From positions 9,091,986 through 9,155,985 of the forward strand of contig OY754964.1 of NCBI GenBank assembly GCA_963576475.1: a DNA stretch of 64,000 nucleotides. The letters run 5' to 3'. Origin of the DNA: Molanna angustata (Eukaryota; Arthropoda; Insecta; Trichoptera; Molannidae). The notes below the pieces were generated by a model. The model was not told where the DNA came from. It saw only the letters and a program-made list of their open reading frames with translations, and searched no databases. The translations under genes were made by a program, and so were the position numbers. Of this stretch, positions 12,557 to 22,369 are shown piece by piece; position 1 is the first letter of the stretch, and each line of letters begins with the position of its first letter.

Positions 12557-13405
12557 TCGAGGAGATCACTAGTAAATTGCTAGTTTTTGTAATCACTTTG
12601 TATAATTGCACAACGCACTTCTTTTTCTCAATAGATATTTGTTCTCTTTGTTGAAATCTTATATAGGTACCTAATCAATCATGGTGATATGTTTAAAAAA
12701 AAACTAAGCATAGAATAACGAGCTATATGAACTTTTACGTTTTTTGGCAATTTAACCAATATTTTATTTCTTTTATATCTTTTTGCAAGTATATCAAAAT
12801 AATAAAATCGTAAATTAGGTTTTCTCACTTGGGTTTATTTTTAATAAAAATACAAAACTAAAAAGAAAAATAAATTAAAAAATGAATGTTTGCATTAATT
12901 GCAAAAAAATAAACATTGATAAATACATTATTACATCAATAATAAAAACACATATTCACCGTTTTTTATACATATACACAAATAAATCACAATCAAATCA
13001 CTTGCGATATAAACAACGGACAATCACTTCAAAATCAATCGAACAAATGATAATAACAGACAAACAAACGGACAGGTGAGTTAGTTAGTCCTTCTATTGA
13101 CAGATACAGAACTTTAATGTGCCATATAGCACTCCGGTGATACTACAAAAAACAAAAGGCGTGTCAAATTGGCATTAACCCCCATCCCCATAGTTCAGAA
13201 CCAACACACACAAAGCTACAACTACCACCACCAATAATATTATTGTGTTGTCACAGCAACCAACACATTCAAAGCCAACTACAACCACTAACACAGGTAA
13301 AAACAACGGCCAACACACCTGTGGTTGTGGGTGAATGAATGACTCTTACTATGTATGTACGTCATCAACATTTGACGCATGTATGCAATAAATATTGTAA
13401 TAGTG

Positions 13406-13434
13406 TATATGTGTGTGTGTTTGTGTGTGTGTAT
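13406..13434 (+). repeat. Microsatellite (GT)n
   Basis: Short interrupted GT run just upstream of the BEL element. Confidence 0.8.
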
Positions 13435-13558
13435 TATCACAAACTATCACAAATAGATTAAAAACAAGGGAAAATAATATTATTTCTGACACTTGAATAG
13501 GTGTACTATAGGGTCAATCAATATTAACCAAATTTTCAATTTAAAATATATTATTACC

Positions 13559-13946
13559 TGTTGACGCCAATATGTCATTATAATTATTGTCGCATTTTTT
13601 ATATCAAATGACATATAATATTGTTGCAACTGCTGCCCACCCTACATCCAAAATCAGTCTCCTTTCAAACCGCGTCCTGTCGACACCACCCACATCTCAC
13701 TCGTTTTACCGCTCCTCATAACTCACCGAAATTCGCCATAATTGTTTTCTTACCGCGTGTGTGTGTGTGGGATCCTAGTGAAAGTTGTGACCATCTAACA
13801 AGGCAGAGCACCAAGGAAAAGTCAAGTAAGTGAGTGTTCCTTTATCCTTCCTTTGCCTTGCAGTGGTTGCAACGAAACGCCCTTTAAAAATACAGTCCAC
13901 TTTTTCTACTTTTCATTTTTACTTTAATTTCATATTCGCGTCTTCA
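13559..13946 (+). repeat. 5' LTR of the BEL/Pao element
   Basis: It starts TGTTGACGCC and ends TCTTCA. It contains a (GT)n run and the same short 70-codon open frame as the 3' LTR, which is only a by-product of LTR identity. It should carry the promoter and polyadenylation site; a clear TATA box was not identified. Confidence 0.93.
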
Positions 13947-13951
13947 TTTTT

Positions 13952-13972
13952 TGGTCCTTAACGAGTCGGATT
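13952..13972 (+). promoter_or_regulatory. Primer binding site, tRNA-Tyr-like
   Basis: Six bases after the 5' LTR the sequence begins TGGTCCTT, then AA, then CGAGTCGGATT. Without the two extra A residues it is complementary to the 3' end of animal tRNA-Tyr (ending CTCGAAGGACCA), with one further mismatch. The tRNA match is from recalled tRNA sequence, so the tRNA identity is tentative. Confidence 0.6.
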
Positions 13973-15275
13973 TCATATTCATTTTGGTCAATCCGAGACG
14001 GATATGCTAACATTTTGGTATATCATTCTTGAACCGCATTCATAACTTACATCTCACACATATTACAATTAATAAATATATTAATGTATATTATAATATT
14101 AAATATACATATTTAATTTATTTTTATAACATGTCACAGGACATACAAATGTAGGTACATTTGTCGTATACACCACATATTTATTATATATTAAATCGCT
14201 CTTCTTTATAATTATTTTCTATGTGATATGCCATTATGTACCTATTTGTATCATAACTTATATAAAGGATTACTCACTTTCTAATATTTATATATCAACC
14301 CGCTATTAATATATTTATATAACATACCCGCATCAAATATAAAACATAATTCTACCCGCTCTGTATAATTTATCCACTCAGCATATATTTATGTCGTGTT
14401 AACCGCATCCTTTATAACGAATATAAATAGTTATTAATATAAACTTATTTATATTCAAACCGCATTTATTTATGACACGATATACCTATTTGCCATAGTA
14501 AAATGAACATAAAAGGTTATTAATATAAACTTATTTATGTTCAAATCGCATTTACATAAAATTTCCGCTATATATTTTTAATAAGCACTTATTTTTAAGT
14601 GCATAACTAATCCGCATTATACCTACATTATATCAATATAAGTACCTATGTTTATTATATACCTAACCCTAATTATATATTTATATTCTTATTTAAAACT
14701 ATTAATTTAGTTCATAATCTACCGCAATATATATTTATTTTATATCCTTATTTTTTGTGTTAAAATATTGCTCGGAAATAAATATATTATATTTTAAAGT
14801 ACCCTACAATTTGATATATAATTCTTGTTACATCGTCAACTGTTTCGACCAAGGCGATAAAAAAGAAAAATATTCTTGTATTGCATCGAGTCAATAGGTA
14901 CGTACTACTTCTATCAACGATAATAATAAAAACGTGTTAGAATTCGGCCGAACGAAACAAGCGGAATCTGCGCCGACTGTTTAATATTATGTATTCAAAA
15001 TTAAAGTTAAATTATTATTTGTTGAATTGATAGTTTTATGTTATTGCTCAACATATTATTATTACTATTATTAATTATTTATTAAATTATATTTATTAAA
15101 TTACTATTACCCACTTGCTTATTTTCCGCGCCGTCTTTCTACACATTTTCATATTATAAAAATTTAATTATTATCTTTTATACTTACTTAGCTTTTAATT
15201 ATACATATTTTGACGTGCCTATTATTTAAGTATATCTTTAATATATCGCAATTAGAGAAAATATAAATTCTTAAA
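13973..15275 (+). other. Leader of the BEL/Pao element, non-coding
   Basis: About 1.3 kb between primer site and ORF. It is very AT-rich with no long ORF, but is dotted with CCGC(A/T) words every few tens of bases (for example near 14028, 14300, 14330, 14355, 14402, 14460, 14612 and 14720). These words are rare in the flanking intron. Confidence 0.6.
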
Positions 15276-18209
15276 ATGGACGTCGATAAGAGCTTACTAT
15301 TGCAAATAGCATTAGAAAAACTGAATTATATTTTTTCGTGCTTGCAAATGATTCATGATCGCTCTACCAAGGTGCAGAATGTACAAGATAATTTAGATAT
15401 AATTTCCGCCGCAGTTTGTATTGACACACTGCGTATTGAGTTTGATGAAACGTTGGAAGAGTATAATATTTTAAATATGCGATTGAATAATGGAGAACCA
15501 GAGTTTGACATGTGGAATTCTTTCGAAGACATGTACTGGAGAGTGAAATATGTTATGTCAAAAATTGAATCTGACTCAAAAACGGCGTTAGACCAAGAGA
15601 ACTTCTATTCAAGAGACATATATTCTCCCGATAGCTTATATGATGAAAGTCTAATTGACATAAAAAACCCGCATCCGCATCAACCGCATGTCGCCACTAC
15701 TGAATCTAATTTAACTACCGCACTCGCGCTCTGTTCAAATCCAATGACCGCGCCGCCACCTGATATTACGCAATCATCAGGTGAGCAGCTTCCCCTCTCT
15801 CATCCGCATAGACCGCATTCCGCCACCATCGTATATTCTTCGACTCTTTTACATAATGCCGTGCTTTGTTCGACATCTATAACCATGCCGTCACCTGCAG
15901 TAATGCAATCGTCAGGTGAGCATCTACCTTCCTCGCATCCGCATAAACCGCATTTCGCAACCAGTGCATATTTTTCAACCGATTTGTATAATTCCGCATT
16001 CGGTTCGTCATCCATATTCATGCCGCCACCTAGATTAATGCAATCCTCAGGTGAGCATCTACCTTCCTCGCATCCGCATTTCGCCACCGGCGCATATTCT
16101 TCGACCGATTTTCATTCCGCACTTTGTTCGACATCCATAACCACGCCGTCACCTGCAGTAATGCAATCGTCAGGTGAGCATCTACCTTCCTCACACCCGC
16201 ATAAACCGCATTTCGCCACCAGTGCATATTTTTTAACCGATTGGTATAATTCCGCATTTGGTTTGTCATCCATAATCATGCCGCCATCTGCATTTACCCA
16301 ACTGTCACTTGAGCAGTTTTCTTCTCCGCATCCGCATATACCGCATACCTTCGCCAGTGTATTGTCTTCGACTGCTTTACATAATTCCGCACTTGTGCTT
16401 CGTTCGACTTACACTGGTTCGCCATCACCTGCATTTATGCAACCGTCAGATAAACATCTATATATTCCGCATCCGCACAAGCTACATGTTACCGGTAATG
16501 GATCTGCTTCAACCGCAGTTCCTAATTTGGTGCTCGGTTTGTCATCTTTTACCTCGCTGCCGCCTTTATTCACGCAACTGTCAGGTGTGCAGCCACCTCT
16601 CCCCCATCCGCATGCCGCAGATAGGGCATCTACTTCTCATAATTCCGCACCCGTGATCAGTTTGACGTCCTTTACCGCGTGGCTGTCTTTGTTTACCCAG
16701 TTATCAGTTGAACAGCCATCTCTATCGCATCTGCACGACCTGCATGTCGCTGCAATTGTATTAACTTCGACAGTTGAATATAACTCGCTCTGCTCGCTTA
16801 ACGCATTGTCGCAAACTAGTGTGAATATATCAAACGATAATCGCACACTTAGCGCCCAACGTAACGAGAACACAACTTCATTTCTCACAACGACAGTCGA
16901 ATCTGTTTATGACGCTCATGATGTTAAACATAACATTAGTTGCTTATTAGATGGTGCATCTCATAGTAACTTTGTGACATCAGAGTTTTATAATAAACTG
17001 AAATTAAATATTTACCTAAATAATATATCGGTTCGAGGTATCGGTGCCTCTAATAAATATACAAATAAATTTGTTTATTTTCAATTCTCATCGAAATACA
17101 ATAAAGACATAAAATATAATATTACGTCGCTCGTTGTCGATAAAATTAACAATAATTTACTTTCAATACTTATCGATGTCTTCGTGTTACTTTTCCATTC
17201 CGCTGTAATTCTGCGCACTATACAGATTACAATCAGTTACGTTATTATGGAAACTGTTCCCGCTTTATTTAACCAAGAAAATTTAACTATAGCCTGCTGT
17301 ACCACAGTATTTGACTTTATCGAATTTGATATAAATATGTCAAATAATGGTTTCTGGCAAATTTATAAATCGCAATCCGCTGTACCGCTCACTCTATCTT
17401 TGGAAAGGATTGAGAGTGAATACCTTTTTCGATCTGCGTATGATGCAGTTATATATGATAAATATCTCGAGAAAGAATATTTATCACCCGCGTCCGCTCA
17501 TGACTTAATTTATCCCGCTTATACTTTAACATACCCCGCTTATAAATTAATTTATCCCGCTAATAATTTTATTTATCTCGCTTATGATTTAATTTACCCC
17601 GCTTGTATCATTATACCGCTCTACGTAATAACACAAAAGGTCATGTCTACGACCAAATTACGCAAGAATGCATCACTCAATGATGTACTTTATTGTAGTC
17701 CAGATTTACAAGGTGATCAGTTTACTATTATTTTTCATTTTCAGCTATCTCATATAGCACTCTCCGCTGATAGTAAACTGATGTTTTTGCAAGTGGCAAT
17801 GAATGTCCATGATCGTCATTTCCGACTTATAATTAATCGCCTTAAGTCACAGAATCAGTTCACAACATATCACTTTAACAGGGTTTGTTTTGGACTCATG
17901 TTCAGGTCATGCCATACGCTTCGCTTCATGAAGAAACTTAATAAATTTAAAAATGCTTTGAATAGTATTTCCGCGATTCGTAGTGCTAATGTTCCTTATA
18001 AATTTAATAAAACCGCACAACATAGGATTTTGAGCGTAAATTATTCAAAAATAAATAATAATTTTGATTTTATATTTATTGCTTCTTATTTGAAATTTAT
18101 TAAACGCACTATATTAGCTACTGTTATTAAGATATGGGACGTAACTGGACCAGTAGCGCCTGTCGTTCTATTCGCTAAATTAGTAAGAAAAGAGCTATGG
18201 CTATTATGA
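15276..18209 (+). CDS. Gag-Pol-like polyprotein of a BEL/Pao element (977 aa, incomplete pol)
   Basis: The ORF starts at the first long-frame ATG after the leader. Residues 1-125 resemble the helical N-terminal region of BEL gag. Residues about 131-520 are nine imperfect 41-47-residue repeats rich in His, Pro and Ser (SHPHKPH... units), replacing the usual gag core and zinc knuckles. Residues 555-620 resemble the BEL/Pao aspartic protease: LLDGASHSNF, where the usual motif is D-S/G-G-S, so the second glycine is Ala here. From about residue 784 there is an RT-like segment: TTKLR, SLNDVL, then ALSADSKLMF.QV with the motif A Asp at 832. The YxDD motif is missing. The last 35 residues (WDVTGPVAPVVLFAKLV) match the segment normally lying after the RT. 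A short continuation in frame follows the stop (18210-18265). It cannot encode active RT or integrase. A repeat-bearing Gag-like role is possible but unproven. Confidence 0.85.
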   Translation: MDVDKSLLLQIALEKLNYIFSCLQMIHDRSTKVQNVQDNLDIISAAVCIDTLRIEFDETLEEYNILNMRLNNGEPEFDMWNSFEDMYWRVKYVMSKIESDSKTALDQENFYSRDIYSPDSLYDESLIDIKNPHPHQPHVATTESNLTTALALCSNPMTAPPPDITQSSGEQLPLSHPHRPHSATIVYSSTLLHNAVLCSTSITMPSPAVMQSSGEHLPSSHPHKPHFATSAYFSTDLYNSAFGSSSIFMPPPRLMQSSGEHLPSSHPHFATGAYSSTDFHSALCSTSITTPSPAVMQSSGEHLPSSHPHKPHFATSAYFLTDWYNSAFGLSSIIMPPSAFTQLSLEQFSSPHPHIPHTFASVLSSTALHNSALVLRSTYTGSPSPAFMQPSDKHLYIPHPHKLHVTGNGSASTAVPNLVLGLSSFTSLPPLFTQLSGVQPPLPHPHAADRASTSHNSAPVISLTSFTAWLSLFTQLSVEQPSLSHLHDLHVAAIVLTSTVEYNSLCSLNALSQTSVNISNDNRTLSAQRNENTTSFLTTTVESVYDAHDVKHNISCLLDGASHSNFVTSEFYNKLKLNIYLNNISVRGIGASNKYTNKFVYFQFSSKYNKDIKYNITSLVVDKINNNLLSILIDVFVLLFHSAVILRTIQITISYVIMETVPALFNQENLTIACCTTVFDFIEFDINMSNNGFWQIYKSQSAVPLTLSLERIESEYLFRSAYDAVIYDKYLEKEYLSPASAHDLIYPAYTLTYPAYKLIYPANNFIYLAYDLIYPACIIIPLYVITQKVMSTTKLRKNASLNDVLYCSPDLQGDQFTIIFHFQLSHIALSADSKLMFLQVAMNVHDRHFRLIINRLKSQNQFTTYHFNRVCFGLMFRSCHTLRFMKKLNKFKNALNSISAIRSANVPYKFNKTAQHRILSVNYSKINNNFDFIFIASYLKFIKRTILATVIKIWDVTGPVAPVVLFAKLVRKELWLL
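15666..16830 (+). repeat. Coding tandem repeat, nine ~135-bp His/Pro-rich units
   Basis: Units begin with (S/P)HPHxPH, pass through a Ser/Thr stretch with TxxYNSA, and end with a Pro-rich PSPAxMQSSGEHLP segment. Units 2-5 are the most alike and units 6-9 more diverged. CCGCAT is repeated at each unit start. Confidence 0.85.
17500..17612 (+). repeat. 21-bp coding tandem repeat within the pol region
   Basis: About five 7-residue units of the form LIYPAYx, each with CCCGCT or a variant, lie just upstream of the RT-like segment. In intact BEL/Pao elements this position carries non-repetitive sequence. The repeat looks like a secondary expansion. Confidence 0.75.
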
Positions 18210-18546
18210 CTAGACTGGAATGGCAAACCGCACAGCCGCATCATAAATATTTGGGATATGTTCTGTTCAGAGCTTCCACTCTTTAATAAAACAAAAATAC
18301 CGCGTACCTTAGGTATGCGTAATGATTTATGTGAATTGTGCCTTTCTTATGTGTACACTTCTTGTCAATCAGCGCTACCGATACGGAGTTATCTGAACAA
18401 ATGATAGTCCTTAAAATTCAAAATAATTTCATCATATTATATGATGTATATATGTATACTTTATTTTATATATAATATTACTAAGTATCTTATACTATGA
18501 TAATTTAACATTATTTACTTTATTATATATATTTTTTTATGTATAA

Positions 18547-18771
18547 TTCCACGCATTGCATCACACAACACATATTTGCATCACGCATTTCACTTTTTTT
18601 ATTTAAACTTCAACGCATCCTACATACATACTTGCATCACGCATTTCACTTTTTTTATTTAAACTTCCACGCATCGCATCATACATACTTGCATCACGCA
18701 TTTCACTTTTATTTAAACTTCCACGCATCGCATCATACATATTCGCATCACGCATTTAACTTTTTTAAAGG
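18547..18771 (+). repeat. Four ~55-bp tandem repeats near the 3' end of the BEL element
   Basis: Copies start at about 18547, 18609, 18665 and 18719. Each has TTCCACGCAT, then CATCATACATA, GCATCACGCATTT and a T-rich tract ending ATTTAAAC. The repeat lies between the truncated pol and the polypurine tract, where integrase coding would normally be. Confidence 0.88.
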
Positions 18772-18778
18772 TGACCCT

Positions 18779-18794
18779 TTAAGGGCGGGGAAAA
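18779..18794 (+). promoter_or_regulatory. Polypurine tract of the BEL/Pao element
   Basis: TTAAGGGCGGGGAAAA directly abuts the TG of the 3' LTR, as expected for the plus-strand primer. One C interrupts the purine run. Confidence 0.85.
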
Positions 18795-19186
18795 TGTTGA
18801 CGCCAATATGTCATTATAATTATTGTCGCATTTTTTATATCAAATGACATATAATATTGTTGCAACTGCTGCCCACCCTACATCCAAAATCAGTCTCCTT
18901 TCAAACCGCGTCCTGTCGACACCACCCACATCTCACCCGTTTTACCGCTCCTCATAACTCACCGAAATTCGCCATAATTGTTTTCTTACCGCGTGTGTGT
19001 GTGTGGGATCCTAGTGAAAGTTGTGACCATCTAACAAGGCAGAGCACCAAGGAAAAGTCAAGTAAGTGAGTGTTCCTTTATCCTTCCTTTGCCTTGCAGT
19101 GGTTGCAACGAAACGCCCTTTAAAAATACAGTCCACTTTTTCACTTCTACTTAATCTTTATCTTTAATTTCATATCCGCGTCATCA
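18795..19186 (+). repeat. 3' LTR of the BEL/Pao element
   Basis: It starts TGTTGACGCC and ends CATCA, followed by the TTACC duplication. One substitution separates the two LTRs over the first ~340 bp. The last ~45-50 bp differ more, with small indels. Confidence 0.93.
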
Positions 19187-19234
19187 TTACCTATCTAATT
19201 ATTATGACCCACGGCTTATTCGTGGTAACAATCG

Positions 19235-19346
19235 TAGGAATAAATAATTATAATAATAAACACTACCTTGCACCCTGCAATAGTGAAGTGGCGACTTTAT
19301 TACTATATGGCAATTTCTTCCGATTAGCCAGTTTTATTAGCCCAAA
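19235..19346 (-). mobile_element. SINE family D, copy 2 (3' part only)
   Basis: Only the tail survives: an (ATT)-like run, CCTTGCACCCTGC, AAGTGGCGACTTTATTACTA and GGCAATTTCTTCC. The tRNA head is missing, replaced by a LINE remnant. Confidence 0.7.
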
Positions 19347-19545
19347 AAGATCGTAGAATGGCGACCGAGAAAAGCCAAAGAGGTGTCGGCAGACCCCAGG
19401 CAAGGTGGTCTGATGACATCAAGAAATGTGCCTGAGGGAGATGGATGCAGTGGGCCCAAGACAGGGAGTTGTGGAGGATCAAGGGGGAGGCCTATGTCCA
19501 AGAATGAAAAAAACAGGCTGAAGAAGAAGGAGAAGAATCAGCCCA
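19346..19545 (+). pseudogene. LINE ORF2 C-terminal remnant (family H), frameshifted
   Basis: Across frames it reads SRGRPQ.RWSDDIKKCA, then a stop, then GRWMQWAQDRELWR and GEAYVQE. This is the usual LINE post-RT ending with its W.DDI...W.Q.A.DR..W+ pattern. It is sandwiched between two SINE D copies. It is inactive: 5'-truncated with at least one in-frame stop and frame changes. Confidence 0.75.
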
Positions 19546-19716
19546 AAAAAGTAATATTTAATTTAATTTAACTTTTTTAAATAAAAAAAGCATAATATAA
19601 AAAATTCACTAATATACTTAGAGCAAAATAAAGTGTGGGGTCGAAAGCTATGGGTAAAAAATCTCCTCTGCATAGTGTCTGCTTGATACTAAGAGCAATT
19701 CCTTTATTTTAGTTTG

Positions 19717-19925
19717 CACAGTTGGTAAGCCATTCGGTTTCTGTGCGGCCGTTCTGGGTTCGATTCCCAGCAGAGGAAAAATTTATTTAAATTAATTTAT
19801 CACGCAAATACTGCTTCTCTGGGCTGGTAACACTGGTTAGTTGGACGAAATTGCCATACGGCAATAAACTCGCCACTTGCGCAGGGTGCAAGGAAGTGTT
19901 CATTATTATTATTATTATTATTACT
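19717..19925 (+). mobile_element. SINE family D, copy 3 (full length)
   Basis: The head CAGTTGGTAAGCCATTCGG (A-box-like) and GGGTTCGATTCCCAGC (B-box) resemble a tRNA gene. The body contains GTTAGTTGGACGAAATTGCC and TACGGCAATAAACTCGCCA, then GCAGGGTGCAAGGAAGTG and an (ATT)n tail. A transcript could be made by pol III. The tail resembles the LINE 3' end at 60.7 kb. Confidence 0.85.
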
Positions 19926-20199
19926 ATTTTCCATTTGCTTTATTTTTTTGTCGAGCTTATTGAATGTTCTTGTTTATACTTAACGCTGTATTATGTATAA
20001 TGTTACAAAATAAGTAAAAATAAATTATTTCATTGTGATGTTTGATTAGTTTTTGATTTGGTAATATATATATTCATAAAGAGTTATACGTATTTAAGTA
20101 ATATTTTATGTAATTTACATCATTTGTAAAAAGTGCCTCAAAAATCTTAGAACATTGTTTATATTTTAATCGAAATTCCTATTATTATTCATATTATTA

Positions 20200-20430
20200 G
20201 AAAATATACAGAGCAGAAAGGAATGGAATGAGAGGTCGGGGACGCCCAAGAAAGGGATGGCACGACCATGTGAACGATAGTTGTAAAGTGTGAGCAATAG
20301 ACGAACATGTGTGAGACGATGCATGAATGTGGATGAGGCGAGGGATGCGTGCCAGGATAGAAAGATGTGGCGTTCGGTTCTCTCTGCCTACCCCGCAAGG
20401 GACATGGCGTGATGGTATGTATGTATGTAA
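20200..20430 (+). pseudogene. LINE family F, 5'-truncated copy 1
   Basis: Reads RGRGRPRKGWHDHVNDS at the start, then ..ACVRRCMNVDEARDAC, ending M..W+SVLSAYP with a frame ending near GGGACATGGCG. The 3' tail is GCGTGATGGTATGTATGTAT. This is the C-terminal zinc-knuckle-like tail of an insect LINE ORF2, with a tail sequence shared with copies at 48.4, 55.0 and 57.0 kb. RT and endonuclease are absent. Confidence 0.8.
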
Positions 20431-21166
20431 ATTAAATTCTTTTTAACCAAGCACAGTAGTGTTCGTCAATATTGAACCACCCTCTAATTTCCAATGAAGG
20501 GCTGAATTTAACTCCATGAATACTAATTTATTAATTTGATAGGAAAAAGACAACATGTATAACTCTGATTTTACAACCAAAAAAACATAATCGGTACACA
20601 TTACAATCAATACATAAATATATCCATATACTATACCTACCTATATCGGGTGATACTATTTAAAAAGATCAGCAACTAAATCTCATTGTGTAAGGGAAAA
20701 TTATCGGTGTGGTACGTTCAGCGAGTCGAAAGACAGCCAATGATAAATAATAAAAATATTTTAGGTAGGTAGGTACACTACGCTTCTTCTTCTTAATCTC
20801 CTGATCGTATTAACACAAGTGAGTTGTTTGAGATAACTACTTTTAAAGCCACGGCTTCTTTGTCAGAACCGACGACGACTCTAAATATTAGTACAGAAGT
20901 GATGTCAAGGGAGGATACAATTAAGTTATCAGGAATGTAAATGAACTAATCATTAAAATTTGTATTATTTATAATCATCTCGTCGCGTCGATCGATGTAG
21001 GTACATTCAGTAATATTGTTCCGAATATTGCGCCGGTATAGATAGTAATAAATACTCACTTTGCATTTTCAAGGAAAAAAATAAAGATGGAACATTTACC
21101 CGTAAAAAACCTGATCCAGATTTCCTCTCCTTTACAGATATTATTGTTTTTTTACACATTATTTGT

Positions 21167-21232
21167 AATCTAGATGGTTGGAAGAAATTGACTAATGGTA
21201 ATATGCCCGCCAGTGTGCAATATATTTGTTAA
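21167..21232 (+). mobile_element. LINE family E, 3' end only (copy 4)
   Basis: GATGGTTGGAAGAAATTGAC, then TAATGGTAATATGCCCGCCA and GTGTGCAA, corresponds to the LINE E 3' UTR. Confidence 0.6.
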
Positions 21233-21554
21233 TATTGTGTTACTACGAAAAGTTAAATTTATTAATTAGTATTTTGATGTATCTTAATTATCATGAGATG
21301 TTCGTTATAGTAGGCACCTACATATATTCCTACTATAATTCTACAAATGTAGCATTATATAAATATATGTCTATGAGTCAGATTTTTTTTATTGTTAATA
21401 GTAAGTTTAATACTATATTGTTCGTTTTTATTGACCCGTTGAATGGATGTTAAACATTGCTGTTACCCTTCCACAATCAGTGTACGAAGCGGAACCTTTC
21501 ACATGAGGAAATCAAGTCAAATGTCAGCCACTATGGATGGTCAGGTGACAAGAC

Positions 21555-21625
21555 AGGTGGCGCGAACGTTACACCACCCGCTCCCCAAGCCCGAGATCGC
21601 GGGTTCGAACCCCAGGAAACGATGT
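21555..21625 (+). mobile_element. tRNA-like segment, possible SINE head
   Basis: It contains a perfect B-box-like GGTTCGAACCCC preceded by CCGAGATCGC. An A-box is not clear, and a full cloverleaf could not be drawn, so a tRNA gene is not claimed. Confidence 0.35.
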
Positions 21626-21867
21626 ATCCACCAGATACTGGACGAATTATAATAACAAAGTGCATGGGGTGAATCTAATCAAAGTCAAGAACGGTAAATA
21701 TTTAACGATTTTTTTGTGTTTAGGTTTAGGGGTTGGTGTTTTAGGTATGGGAAAATAGTACCGGGGTAAGAGATCGTTAAAATGTCTCGCATTGCGAATT
21801 GTATATATTCTTTTAGGTTTAAGAGATTGGTGTAAGGCATAGAATTATAGTGTAAGGCTTAGAAAAC

Positions 21868-22132
21868 TGCCTCCATTTTTACTACTCACTACCCCAAGGT
21901 GATATAGTGTGGAGTTATGAATTCACAATTTTTAACTAGTATCATGCTGAGATTGTATTCTAAAAGTTTCATCATAATGTACATACCTATCTGTGTGTGT
22001 GTTGTGTACAATGTTCATACATATACTATGTACGGCGTGTTCATTCTACTTTATCGGTTATAGACTAAAGTACAGATTCAATTTATTTCAAATTTTATAA
22101 ATTTGTTTACCTAATACTCGCTTAGAACCCAT
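21868..22132 (-). mobile_element. Dispersed repeat family S, copy 2
   Basis: Reverse-orientation partner of the repeat at 11.3 kb, with TACTCACTACCCCAAGGTGA, AAAAGTTTCATCATAATGTA, TGTACGGCGTGTTCATTCTA and TACTCGCTTAGAACCC. Confidence 0.75.
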
Positions 22133-22247
22133 TTTTTAGGACATCTGAGCAGTGCTTAGAAAATATTTCAGTGAGCTGAAGGTCAGGAAACTTAAAATTT
22201 GATATTTGATATAATAATTTGATATTTGATATTTGATATATATTGTG

Positions 22248-22368
22248 AGTGAATAATCGAAAATACAACAGGCAAAATAACAACACACTCATATCGCTGA
22301 TATCGCACATATCGCTGGTTACCCTACATTTTGAAATTTGCCTTGATGGTATGAATGAATGAATGAAT
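22248..22368 (+). mobile_element. Dispersed repeat family G, copy 3 (diverged)
   Basis: It has CGCTGGTTACCCTACATTTTG followed by CTTGATGGTATGAATGAATG, the family's 3' end. The upstream part is diverged. Confidence 0.5.
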
Positions 22369-22369
22369 A

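Larger units (their letters stand above)
13559..19186 (+). mobile_element. BEL/Pao LTR retrotransposon, internally deleted, non-autonomous
   Basis: This 5.6-kb element has 388/392-bp LTRs starting TG and ending CA, flanked by a TTACC target duplication (13554-13558 and 19187-19191). A primer site follows the 5' LTR and a purine tract precedes the 3' LTR. The single long ORF contains a BEL/Pao protease-like and partial reverse transcriptase region but no YxDD box, RNase H or integrase, so it would need proteins from a relative to move. The LTRs differ by only one base over their first 340 bp, which points to a recent insertion. The whole element is unusually rich in CCGC words compared with its surroundings. 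Confidence 0.93.

Noticed and set aside
13621..13833. 70-codon ORF, identical to one at 18857-19069
   Set aside because: Both lie wholly in the LTRs; the identity reflects LTR duplication rather than a conserved protein.
16030..16269. Antisense frames within the BEL gag-like repeats (also 15800-16087 and 16637-16888)
   Set aside because: They follow from the repeat's codon structure and have no independent start context or homology.
18547..18771. CRISPR-like array
   Set aside because: The units are head-to-tail tandem repeats without unique spacers, inside a eukaryotic retrotransposon.
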